From: Bacteroidota bacterium | GTDB taxonomy: Bacteria; Bacteroidota; Bacteroidia; Chitinophagales; Chitinophagaceae | NCBI GenBank assembly: GCA_025361325.1 | Contig: JANYAL010000138.1 | Location: 1-26,887 of the forward strand | Length of the DNA stretch: 26,887 nucleotides | Direction of reading: 5' to 3' | Shown: piece after piece, positions 8,917 to 15,755 of the stretch | How the letters are laid out: every line of letters begins with the position of its first letter | How positions within the stretch are numbered: position 1 is the stretch's first letter | Notes under the pieces: generated by a model | Told to the model about the DNA's origin: nothing | Databases searched by the model: none | Seen by the model: the letters and a program-made list of their open reading frames with translations, nothing else | Translations under genes and position numbers: made by a program

Positions 8917-9792
8917 ATGTCAACAACAGCGATACCAACCAATACCAAATGGTGGAACGGTGGAAGAAGCCCTTTTAATGCCAGTTATGGTAAAGTGATG
9001 ATGTGGTACTTTTTAATGAGTGACGCATTCACCTTCGGGGCATTCCTGATCAGTTACGCCACACTCCGTTTCAGCCTGAATGACTGGGTGGATGCCAACC
9101 ATGTGTTCAATGCCTTTCCTTTTTTCGGACACCAGGACCTGCCCCTCGCCTTTGTTAGTCTGATGACCTTTATCCTCATCTTCAGTTCTGTTACCATGGT
9201 GCTGGCAGTGCATGAGGGCCATAAGATGAACAGGAAGGGTGTGGAGAATTACATGATCCTGACCATCCTGGGCGGTATAGCATTCTTAAGCTGCCAGGCC
9301 TGGGAATGGACGCACTTGCTGACCGGCGAACATTTTGCACTTACCAAATCCGGCGCCATTGAAATGCTGAACACTACCGTAAGCCATAACCCCTGGGGGC
9401 ACCGCATTTCAGGAGAAGTACTAACCAATGCCCTGCGTCATACCTCACCGGATGTGTTGCGCAGCATGATCCTGGAGCATAACCATTCTGCCACTTTGGC
9501 CTCCTTAAAGGACCTTAATGCCAATGAACTCATCAGCAAGATCGACCTCAATGAAGTATATGTGGGCAGATCCGGTCCTGCTGCTTTCGGATCTTACTTC
9601 TTCGGCATTACCGGCTTCCATGGCTTTCACGTATTCAGTGGCGTGGTTATCAATATCGTGATGCTGGCCAAAACCAGGCTTGGCCATTTTGAGCAGCGTG
9701 GCCATTATGAGATGATTGAAAAGGCCGGCTTGTACTGGCATTTTGTAGACCTGGTATGGGTATTTGTATTCCTGTGTTTTTACCTTATTTAA
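8917..9792 (+). CDS. Cytochrome c oxidase subunit III, long form with a large soluble insertion
   Basis: A 291-residue subunit III. Canonical parts are the membrane Glu region (SCQAWEWTHLL), GFHGFHVFSG and the C-terminal YWHFVDLVWVFVFLCFYL. Between the CQAWEW helix and GSYFFGITGFHG lies a hydrophilic insertion of about 80 residues (roughly 140-220), absent from the short paralogue upstream. It is rich in His, Asn and Leu and probably extends into the periplasm, where it could contact ACIII. It begins 48 bp after the short cox3-type gene and is followed 27 bp later by the cox4-type gene. The insertion boundaries are estimates by eye. Confidence 0.92.
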   Translation: MSTTAIPTNTKWWNGGRSPFNASYGKVMMWYFLMSDAFTFGAFLISYATLRFSLNDWVDANHVFNAFPFFGHQDLPLAFVSLMTFILIFSSVTMVLAVHEGHKMNRKGVENYMILTILGGIAFLSCQAWEWTHLLTGEHFALTKSGAIEMLNTTVSHNPWGHRISGEVLTNALRHTSPDVLRSMILEHNHSATLASLKDLNANELISKIDLNEVYVGRSGPAAFGSYFFGITGFHGFHVFSGVVINIVMLAKTRLGHFEQRGHYEMIEKAGLYWHFVDLVWVFVFLCFYLI

Positions 9793-9819
9793 TTTGATCA
9801 TTTTTTATAAAGTATAGTT

Positions 9820-10260
9820 ATGAGCGATAACGTTATGACCGCCGCGGAATTACACATGCCACATGATACGTCTGCAGGCACAGGAAGAATATGGAAGATC
9901 TTCAGACTGCTTTCTGTTATTACCATTATAGAGCTGGCACTCGGCTTTGGCCTTGCCCGTCACTGGTATGGCGAACCAGAATTGCATCATACGGCGATAC
10001 TGTTTGTGAAAGGGACGATGTGCATCCTGTCATTGGCAAAAGCCTTTTATATCGTTTCTGTATTCATGCACCTGGGCGATGAAATAAGGAATTTAATGAT
10101 GACGATAGTTGTACCCCTATGCCTCTTCATCTGGTTCATCACCGCTTTTCTGTGGGATGGCAACAGTTGGAAGAACCTGAAGAACACCAATGCCGGCAGC
10201 AAGCCGGATCAAACCGAACAGGTTGTACCTGCGGTAATAGAAAAAGGGGCGAAGGAATAA
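9820..10260 (+). CDS. Cytochrome c oxidase subunit IV (CyoD-like) family protein
   Basis: A 146-residue small membrane protein with three hydrophobic helices (about residues 25-45, 57-85 and 93-112) and a polar, Asn/Lys-rich C-terminus. The arrangement and the motif KAFYIVSVFMHLGDEIRN match the prokaryotic cytochrome c oxidase subunit IV/CyoD family, which stabilises the oxidase. It is the last structural oxidase gene: a strong hairpin terminator begins 35 bp after its stop codon. Confidence 0.9.
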   Translation: MSDNVMTAAELHMPHDTSAGTGRIWKIFRLLSVITIIELALGFGLARHWYGEPELHHTAILFVKGTMCILSLAKAFYIVSVFMHLGDEIRNLMMTIVVPLCLFIWFITAFLWDGNSWKNLKNTNAGSKPDQTEQVVPAVIEKGAKE

Positions 10261-10294
10261 TCAGGAATATTCAAAATAGTATATTGATACACTG

Positions 10295-10330
10295 ACCATC
10301 GTCCCGGACTTTCGGGACGATGGTTTTTTA
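10295..10330 (+). terminator. Factor-independent terminator after the oxidase structural genes
   Basis: A perfect 12-bp stem, ACCATCGTCCCG (10295-10306) with CGGGACGATGGT (10313-10324), a 6-nt loop, then six T residues. This is the clearest intrinsic terminator in the window. It lies between the cox4-type gene and sco1, only 29 bp before the sco1 start codon, so the two assembly genes depend on read-through or on a promoter squeezed into this gap. Confidence 0.92.
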
Positions 10331-10359
10331 TATCATTTCAAGCTTCTGCAATAAACGTT

Positions 10360-11166
10360 ATGAGCAAAAAGTCTATACTGGCCCTGATGCTGGCCATACT
10401 GCTGCCGCTATCGGGTTACCTGCTTGTGAAATATTACAGCAAGGAAGCCATACAAATGCCCAAGAGGTATTTTGAACCCGACAGCGTTATCGTCACCGAA
10501 AAGAACGGAAAGACAACCACCGACACGGTATGGCATAAAGTTAGGAATATCCATTTCATCAACCAGATGGGCAGGTCCGTTTCGCTGTATGACCTGAAAG
10601 GAAAAGTGGTAGTAATTGATTTCTTTTTCAGCCGCTGCCCAAGCATATGCCCCAGGATGGCACAAAGCATGAAGCGTCTGCAGGATTCCTTTATCAAGAA
10701 CGACAGCATTGTTCAATTCATTTCCATCAGCATAGACCCGGAACACGACTCAGTACCCCAACTGCGTAAATTCGCAGACCGCTTCAATGTAAATCATGAT
10801 TCATGGTGGTTCGTAACAGGCGACAAGAAGGATATTTATGATTTTGCCCTGCATGAACTGAAAGCAAGTGTTGCCGACAGTGATATTGACACGGCATTTA
10901 TCCATACCGAAAACTTCTTCCTGCTGGACAGCTCCAGGATCGTGAGAGGATGGTACAATGGATTCGACACGATCAGGCAGGAAATGCTGGTCAGAGATAT
11001 ACCTCTGCTCATGCTGGAAAGAGACAAAAAGGCGCCATCGGTGTTCAGGGATTTCATACCCATCCTGCCGTTGATCTTTGTTGCCATAGGCATCATATTC
11101 ATTGCGGTGATCTTTTTCAGCCGCCAAAAGAATAAACAAGAAAAAAATAAACAAGAACAGAAATAA
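10360..11166 (+). CDS. sco1: SCO1/SenC family copper chaperone for cytochrome oxidase
   Basis: A 268-residue thioredoxin-fold protein that delivers copper to the CuA site of CoxB or maintains its cysteines. The metal/redox site is complete: Cys93-P-S-I-Cys97 and His182 (FIHTENFF). An N-terminal helix (about 5-24) anchors it in the inner membrane with the domain in the periplasm. A second strongly hydrophobic helix at about 232-254, followed by a Lys/Gln-rich tail, would return the C-terminus to the cytoplasm. Most SCO proteins have only the N-terminal anchor, so this is an extra feature. It is followed after 2 bp by the DUF420 gene, implying co-translation. Confidence 0.94.
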   Translation: MSKKSILALMLAILLPLSGYLLVKYYSKEAIQMPKRYFEPDSVIVTEKNGKTTTDTVWHKVRNIHFINQMGRSVSLYDLKGKVVVIDFFFSRCPSICPRMAQSMKRLQDSFIKNDSIVQFISISIDPEHDSVPQLRKFADRFNVNHDSWWFVTGDKKDIYDFALHELKASVADSDIDTAFIHTENFFLLDSSRIVRGWYNGFDTIRQEMLVRDIPLLMLERDKKAPSVFRDFIPILPLIFVAIGIIFIAVIFFSRQKNKQEKNKQEQK

Positions 11167-11168
11167 TT

Positions 11169-11753
11169 ATGCTGACCCCGTCTCTGAAAAAAAATGACAG
11201 GAAGGCCAGGCTAATCATCTTCTCCGTTTCCATTGTGGTATTTGCCGCCGTGGTGGTGCTGAGCAAGTTCAAGCTTGATGTTGACCTGGGTTTCAACGTA
11301 CACCTCTTTGCACTGGCTAATGCGGTCATAAACTCCCTGGTAACCTTGCTACTTATCTCTGGTCTCGTGGCCATAAAACAAAAGAAATACCTGCTGCACA
11401 AAAAAATAATGATGGCCGCCATTATTCTGTCTGTACTCTTCCTCGTGTCCTATATTTGCCATCATTTATTTGCAGGAGAGTCTAAGTTCGGAGACCTAAA
11501 CCACGATGGCGTACTCAGTGATGGGGAAAAAGCACAGGCGGGAAGTTTACGTATCTTATATTATTTCATCCTCGCCACACATATACCCCTGGCGGGTATC
11601 ATACTTCCTTTTATATTATTCACTGCTTACCGGGGGCTTACCGGCGAGTACTACAAACATAAGAAATTGGTAAGGATCACCTGGCCGGTTTGGTTCTATG
11701 TGGCTGTAACAGGTGTTGTTGTGTATCTGCTCATCAGTCCTTACTATCATTAA
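11169..11753 (+). CDS. DUF420 (CtaM/YozB-like) membrane protein with an EF-hand-like loop
   Basis: A 194-residue membrane protein of the DUF420 family, with about five helices and conserved His-containing stretches (LLHKKIMMAA, SYICHHLF, ATHIPLAG). Family members (YozB/CtaM in Firmicutes) are needed for heme-copper oxidase maturation, which fits its place 2 bp after sco1. Between helices 3 and 4, residues 109-120 read DLNHDGVLSDGE, a textbook 12-residue EF-hand calcium loop (D1, N3, D5, G6, L8, E12). The loop would sit on one membrane face. Family membership is fairly sure; calcium binding is inference. The gene ends 2 bp from a convergent gene. Confidence 0.85.
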   Translation: MLTPSLKKNDRKARLIIFSVSIVVFAAVVVLSKFKLDVDLGFNVHLFALANAVINSLVTLLLISGLVAIKQKKYLLHKKIMMAAIILSVLFLVSYICHHLFAGESKFGDLNHDGVLSDGEKAQAGSLRILYYFILATHIPLAGIILPFILFTAYRGLTGEYYKHKKLVRITWPVWFYVAVTGVVVYLLISPYYH

Positions 11754-11755
11754 TC

Positions 11756-12487
11756 TCAGGACATCACCTGTTCAACAACAATACGCGAATGACCCAGGTA
11801 CCTGATGATGACGCTGATCTTATCTCCGGGTTTTACTGTTACCGGCTGGTCACCTGCAACAGGTAACTTGGCCTGTATATTGTCGCCGAAGATATGCAGG
11901 TAAATGCCATGCTGGGTTACCTTGAAAACAGCTGCTTCAACAGGAGTCTTGTTCTTACAGCTTTGCTGGGCCTTGTAATATGCAGGAATGAACTTCTTGT
12001 TATAGAGTTCAGCAGTTACCTTTTCCTTATTTTCTGTGTTCTCAAGTGAAAAGGTTACTGTTTCATTGAGTTCCTGTTCCGTTGGTTTAATCTGCCAGGG
12101 TGAGAAGGGTACTGGGATAAAAATATAGGTACCAATCTCCTTTACAAAATAGTTGTCATCAACAATCTTAAGATATCCCGTAAAGTTATTCTCTGTCTTC
12201 GCTTTATTGATCAGTATGTCAAGCCCGGTGTTGTAAAGATACTTGATATCCGTTGCTGTCATGCGGTCGCCACGCCCCGAAAGCATCACCCTGAAACTGA
12301 CCGTATCGCCGATATGGAACAGATGCTTTCTCCTGATCCGCTTCTCTGCCTTCCACTGTAGCTGTGTCTTTTCATCCACATTTCCATTGACCGTCTTTTT
12401 CTTACCATTCTGTTCATATTCAATGATTATATACTCCTTATCATGGTTGACAAAGGATACTTTTCCATGTATGGTAGAATTGCTCAT
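11756..12487 (-). CDS. Uncharacterised protein, probably three OB-fold-like domains
   Basis: A 243-residue soluble protein. I do not recognise a named family. Three similar beta-rich blocks can be read: one near residues 5-85 (HGKVSFVNHDKEYIIIEY ... GDTVSFRV, like a cold-shock or S1 fold), a second near 100-175 (GYLKIVDDNYFVKEIG ...) and a third near 185-243 (AAVFKVTQHGIYLHIFG ... GDKISVIIRYLG). This pattern suggests OB folds and nucleic-acid binding, but it is inference from strand spacing. ATG 12487 is chosen because it follows an AT-rich leader; an in-frame ATG at 12514 would add nine residues. It is convergent with the DUF420 gene and lies 54 bp downstream of the atl gene on the same strand. 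Confidence 0.75.
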   Translation of the reverse strand: MSNSTIHGKVSFVNHDKEYIIIEYEQNGKKKTVNGNVDEKTQLQWKAEKRIRRKHLFHIGDTVSFRVMLSGRGDRMTATDIKYLYNTGLDILINKAKTENNFTGYLKIVDDNYFVKEIGTYIFIPVPFSPWQIKPTEQELNETVTFSLENTENKEKVTAELYNKKFIPAYYKAQQSCKNKTPVEAAVFKVTQHGIYLHIFGDNIQAKLPVAGDQPVTVKPGDKISVIIRYLGHSRIVVEQVMS

Positions 12488-12541
12488 GATTATTATAGAA
12501 GACCCAGCGGGCATTTCAGGGGATCAGTGAGATCTGTTTCT

Positions 12542-12964
12542 TTATAAAGCCAGCTCTTTTGAGGGGTCCCAGAATCGTGTATCATAATCAACCACCTTTT
12601 CATGCGCAACGGTAACGCCGTCTTTTTTAAGCAGCTCTTCCATCAGGGTATGCGTGGCAAAATGATGTTTGCCGGTAAGCATGCCCATACGGTTCACCAC
12701 CCTTTGTGCAGGTACTCTGGGCTTTGCTCCATGTGCTGCATTCATTGCCCATCCCACCATGCGGGCCGAAAGTTTAGTGCCCAGATAGGCTGCTATGGCG
12801 CCATATGAAGTGACCCTGCCACTCGGGACCTGCCGCACCACTTCATAAACATCCTGGAAGAAACTGTACTCCCTGACCGTACTTTTTGGTTGTTCTATAC
12901 CAACCCGTTTCTTTTTTGTTAACACTTCCTTACCCTTCAAAGACCCGGTCAGTTTCTTTTTCAT
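12542..12964 (-). CDS. Alkyltransferase-like protein (MGMT homologue lacking the active cysteine)
   Basis: A 140-residue DNA-binding protein of the MGMT/Ada C-terminal fold. The winged-helix region is clear (VPSGRVTSYGAIAAYLG, Tyr54 and the Arg-finger Arg68 in SARMVGWAMN). Where true alkyltransferases have PCHRV, this one reads Pro85-Ala86-Gln87-Arg88-Val-Val, so the alkyl-acceptor Cys is replaced by Ala. Alkyltransferase-like (ATL) proteins bind O6-alkylguanine and hand the lesion to nucleotide excision repair without removing it. A Lys-rich N-terminal extension of about 30 residues precedes the domain. The second half, after NRMGMLTGKHHF, follows the usual MGMT pattern. It is upstream of the OB-like gene on the same strand. 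Confidence 0.88.
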   Translation of the reverse strand: MKKKLTGSLKGKEVLTKKKRVGIEQPKSTVREYSFFQDVYEVVRQVPSGRVTSYGAIAAYLGTKLSARMVGWAMNAAHGAKPRVPAQRVVNRMGMLTGKHHFATHTLMEELLKKDGVTVAHEKVVDYDTRFWDPSKELAL

Positions 12965-13035
12965 GGCTGAAAAGATACATAAATTTTCAGGTTGCTGACA
13001 CAGTACTGGTAAGATTCGCTTAAAGCGGGTAATAT

Positions 13036-13224
13036 TCAGGCTGAGTTGCCCGTGTGCATCTTAGGTTCAGTTTCAGGAGCGGTTTTCTTAACGGGCACAT
13101 GCATGTGGTCATACGGGCAGTGCCTGCAGTTGTTACCGCAGCACACGCCCCTTTCCAGGTGATACCTGGCCGTGAATATCAGTAACCCCTCCTCCATATA
13201 ATATAAGTCTTCGCCCTCAGTCAT
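13036..13224 (-). CDS. Small Cys-rich protein, DUF5522-type
   Basis: A 62-residue protein whose core reads FTARYHLERGVCCGNNCRHC followed by PYDH. The C-C-x3-C-x2-C cluster (Cys28, Cys29, Cys33, Cys36) suggests a zinc or iron-sulfur site, as in DUF5522 proteins of Bacteroidota. The C-terminal 20 residues are polar and probably disordered. The start codon ATG (13224-13222) overlaps the trmB stop by 8 bp, so the two are probably translationally coupled. Function unknown. Confidence 0.82.
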   Translation of the reverse strand: MTEGEDLYYMEEGLLIFTARYHLERGVCCGNNCRHCPYDHMHVPVKKTAPETEPKMHTGNSA

Positions 13225-13921
13225 TGGTTTCTTCCTTTTTCAATATCTCTTGTAATTCCGCATCCTGGTCCGGAATATCAACGGGCAGCCGGAACTTCAG
13301 GTAGTGTATCTTTTTACTTTGGGCAATGTCCAGGCTTTCATAATGTGTCTTGATGTTGAGTTCAGGCAGCACAACAGGCTGTGCATACACATCACAACAA
13401 TCTTCAACAACCGGCAACTGATAAAGTTCTGTCACTCTTTTGGTAAAATGATAGAGCGCCGGTGAATCTGTTTTCAGGTGAATGCAGCCCGAAACTGTAA
13501 GTACCCTATTGTAGAGCCTGAGGAATCGGGGATGCGTAAGCCGTTTCTTTGCTTTGGATGTGCGTAAGTGGGGGTCGGGGAAGGTGATCCAGATCTCATC
13601 CACTTCACCGGGTTCGAAATAATCGGTGAGCCTTTCTATCTGGGTCCGCAGAAAAGCAGCATTGGCCATCTTCTCCTCCAGGCTTCGCTTGGCGCCCATA
13701 TACATACGGTTACCTTTTATGTCTACTCCTATATAATTGTTACCAGGGAATAACCTGGCCAGCCCTACCGTATATTCTCCCCGGCCACAGGCCAGTTCCA
13801 GTACCAGTGGATGATTATTTTTAAAATAATTCTTCCACTCCCCCTGCATATGTACGGGATATTCCAGTACATTCGGAAAGTTCTTTATCTGCTCAAAGCG
13901 CAGTAATTTCTTTTGTGCCAC
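13217..13921 (-). CDS. trmB: tRNA (guanine46-N7)-methyltransferase
   Basis: A 234-residue class I SAM methyltransferase that makes m7G46 in the tRNA variable loop. Motif I is LELACGRGEYTVGLARLFP, followed by YIGVDIKGNRMYMGAK (motif II) and the TrmB signature ITFPDPH with the downstream KKRLTHPRFL. The N-terminus MAQKKLLRFEQIKNFPNVLEYP matches the family, and since the first codon there is GTG (13921-13919), I take GTG as the start. Length is normal. It overlaps the downstream small Cys-rich gene by 8 bp. The + strand usp gene diverges from it across a 220-bp spacer. Confidence 0.95.
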   Translation of the reverse strand: MAQKKLLRFEQIKNFPNVLEYPVHMQGEWKNYFKNNHPLVLELACGRGEYTVGLARLFPGNNYIGVDIKGNRMYMGAKRSLEEKMANAAFLRTQIERLTDYFEPGEVDEIWITFPDPHLRTSKAKKRLTHPRFLRLYNRVLTVSGCIHLKTDSPALYHFTKRVTELYQLPVVEDCCDVYAQPVVLPELNIKTHYESLDIAQSKKIHYLKFRLPVDIPDQDAELQEILKKEETND

Positions 13922-13990
13922 CGGGCAAAGATAAAGGCAATTAAGGGTATATTCTTACCGGGAAATTACCAGTCTGTACCTTCTAAAAAA

Positions 13991-14020
13991 GGTGATCACC
14001 CTTTGCGGAACCCGCAAGGA
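13991..14020. promoter_or_regulatory. Palindrome plus hairpin in the trmB/usp divergent spacer
   Basis: GGTGATCACC (13991-14000) is a perfect 10-bp palindrome. It is followed directly by a hairpin in which CCTTTGCGG can pair with CCGCAAGG, with one bulged T. The pair lies in the 220-bp divergent spacer, so it could be an operator or leader structure. No convincing Bacteroidota -33/-7 promoter (TTTG ... TAnnTTTG) was found here by eye. Confidence 0.35.
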
Positions 14021-14141
14021 ATGGTTGTATTGAATAATAGCCGGTATGCCGCGAAATTGAACTATCGATGGTGCAGGTTAAAATAAAAAAACACTACATT
14101 GTGTTTGGTAAACAGTAGCTAAAGCCAAAAGAAACTAGTAT

Positions 14142-14927
14142 ATGAATACCGTAATTGTTCCAGTAGATTTTTCTGTCACTTCCATACATGCCGCCAAATA
14201 TGCATTACAGTTACTGACCGGCCATAAAGGCATCAATCTCTTGTTGTACCATAGTTACTCAAAAGTATCCGAAGAAGCGGGTGTACAGGGAGACCTGGAA
14301 AAACTGAGAGAAGAACTTTTGCATAATACAAACCTCGATATAGAAATCATGGCGCATCAGGCAGATGATGTGGTGGAAGGACTTGAAAAAGCCGTACGAC
14401 ACCGCCGTGCAGACCTGGTGATCATGGGGATATCCGGAAAATCTGCAATCGAACAAGTGATATACGGCAGTAACACCCTCAGGATGGCAAAAACCAAGGC
14501 CTGCCCTGTTATGATTATACCGGAAGAAGCCCCGTTTAACCCCATCAGTAAAGTGATGCTGACCTCCGATTTTAAAAACACCCTCCAAACTACCCCTTCA
14601 GTACCGATCAAGAATTTCCTGGACCTGTTCAAACCGAAACTGCATATAGTGAACGTGGACAAGCATCATTATATCTCGCTCACCGATGATTATGAAAGGG
14701 AGCGGCAGGACCTCATCCGTCTCTTTGCTGATTACAATCCCGATTTTCATTTCCTGCGGCTCTATGATGTGGATGAGGCACTGAACCTTTTTGCCCATGA
14801 TATGCATATCGACCTCATCATTACCATACAAAAAAACCATTCCTTCATGGAAAAACTATTCAGGACCAGTCATACCCGCAAATTGTCGTTCCATAGCAAG
14901 GTTCCCATTCTGATCATTCATGAATAA
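14142..14927 (+). CDS. Universal stress protein, tandem UspA domains
   Basis: A 261-residue cytoplasmic protein with two UspA-like domains. The first (residues 1-130) begins MNTVIVPVDFSVTSIHAAKYAL and ends with the nucleotide-binding stretch MGISGKSAIEQVIYGSN, of the G-x2-G-x(8-9)-G-S type, then ACPVMIIP. The second (about 135-261) begins KVMLTSDFK and ends KVPILIIHE but lacks a clear Gly-rich ATP motif, so only the first domain probably binds ATP. Double-domain Usp proteins respond to starvation, redox or oxygen stress. It appears monocistronic: trmB diverges upstream and the downstream gene is 193 bp away. Confidence 0.9.
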   Translation: MNTVIVPVDFSVTSIHAAKYALQLLTGHKGINLLLYHSYSKVSEEAGVQGDLEKLREELLHNTNLDIEIMAHQADDVVEGLEKAVRHRRADLVIMGISGKSAIEQVIYGSNTLRMAKTKACPVMIIPEEAPFNPISKVMLTSDFKNTLQTTPSVPIKNFLDLFKPKLHIVNVDKHHYISLTDDYERERQDLIRLFADYNPDFHFLRLYDVDEALNLFAHDMHIDLIITIQKNHSFMEKLFRTSHTRKLSFHSKVPILIIHE

Positions 14928-15002
14928 CCCCCCATACCTGCACTATTGTCTGCAGCAACCCTGCTGATTCCCGCAGGTGTATACAATTTCCATACAACAG
15001 TA

Positions 15003-15034
15003 TTTGTCTTCCTGCCGCTGTTTTGTTATTTTTA
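15003..15034 (+). promoter_or_regulatory. Possible Bacteroidota-type promoter for guaD
   Basis: TTTG (15003-15006) and TATTTTTA (15027-15034) are separated by 20 bp. They match the Bacteroidota -33 TTTG and -7 TAnnTTTG elements except for the last base. The expected transcript start would be near 15041, leaving about 80 bp of leader before guaD. Pattern match only. Confidence 0.35.
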
Positions 15035-15120
15035 GTATGGCTGCACAGGGAATACTGCAGGGGGAATTGGTTTAATTACCACGCTTTGCAGCAGCCTGTT
15101 TTAAAAAGATATTTTTATCC

Positions 15121-15597
15121 ATGCAAAATGTTGAATCAACATTCATGAAAGAGGCCATCGCTTTGTCAGTTGCCAATGTGGAGACCGGTAAAGGCGGACC
15201 CTTTGGCACCGTGGTGGTCAAAGACGGAAAAATCATTGCAAGGGCTGTAAACCAGGTCACTGCCAGCAATGACCCCACTGCACATGCAGAGATCATTGCC
15301 ATCCGGGAAGCCTGCCGGGTACTGAATACAATCTCGCTTCAAGGATGTGAGATCTATACCAGCTGCGAACCCTGCCCTATGTGCCTGGGAGCCATTTACT
15401 GGGCCCGGCCCGATAAACTCTTTTATGCCAATACCAAGGAAGATGCTGCGGCCATTCAGTTCAATGATCAATTCATTTATACCGAAATCGCAAAACCGGT
15501 AGTGGAAAGAACATTGTTCACCCGGCAGCTCCTGCGGGATGAAGCACTGGAGGCTTTTAAGAAATGGGAAGAAAGCCCATTGAAGATCATGTATTAA
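15121..15597 (+). CDS. guaD: Guanine deaminase (cytidine deaminase-like fold)
   Basis: A 158-residue zinc deaminase. The zinc site is His55-Ala-Glu57 (DPTAHAE) with Cys85-P-M-Cys88 (SCEPCPMCLGAIYWARP). The long matches to bacterial guanine deaminase of the B. subtilis GuaD type are distinctive: GGPFGTVVVKDGKIIA, NDPTAHAEIIAIREAC and FNDQFIYTEIAKPVVERT, at a length close to the roughly 156 residues of GuaD. It converts guanine to xanthine in purine salvage. The same fold includes the tRNA adenosine deaminase TadA, but the C-terminal DDxFIYxEI-type stretch favours GuaD. It is preceded by a possible promoter and followed by a 158-bp spacer. Confidence 0.88.
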   Translation: MQNVESTFMKEAIALSVANVETGKGGPFGTVVVKDGKIIARAVNQVTASNDPTAHAEIIAIREACRVLNTISLQGCEIYTSCEPCPMCLGAIYWARPDKLFYANTKEDAAAIQFNDQFIYTEIAKPVVERTLFTRQLLRDEALEAFKKWEESPLKIMY

Positions 15598-15755
15598 TAC
15601 ATCCTCCAGGTCTTATTTACTTACTTACACTTACTTAGCCCGTCCGTAGCTGATGCATCGCCCGGGCGGTTGTACAGGGCCTGGGTGAAAACAATGCGTC
15701 TGAAAAATGACCAGGGTCTTTCTTTATTAGATAGATTTACTCCAAATTCCCCGGT

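Noticed and set aside
12542..12964. Methylated-DNA-cysteine methyltransferase (ogt)
   Set aside because: The active-site PCHR is PAQR here, so alkyl transfer is not expected.
15121..15597. tRNA adenosine deaminase TadA
   Set aside because: The C-terminal half and length match GuaD-type guanine deaminase better than TadA.
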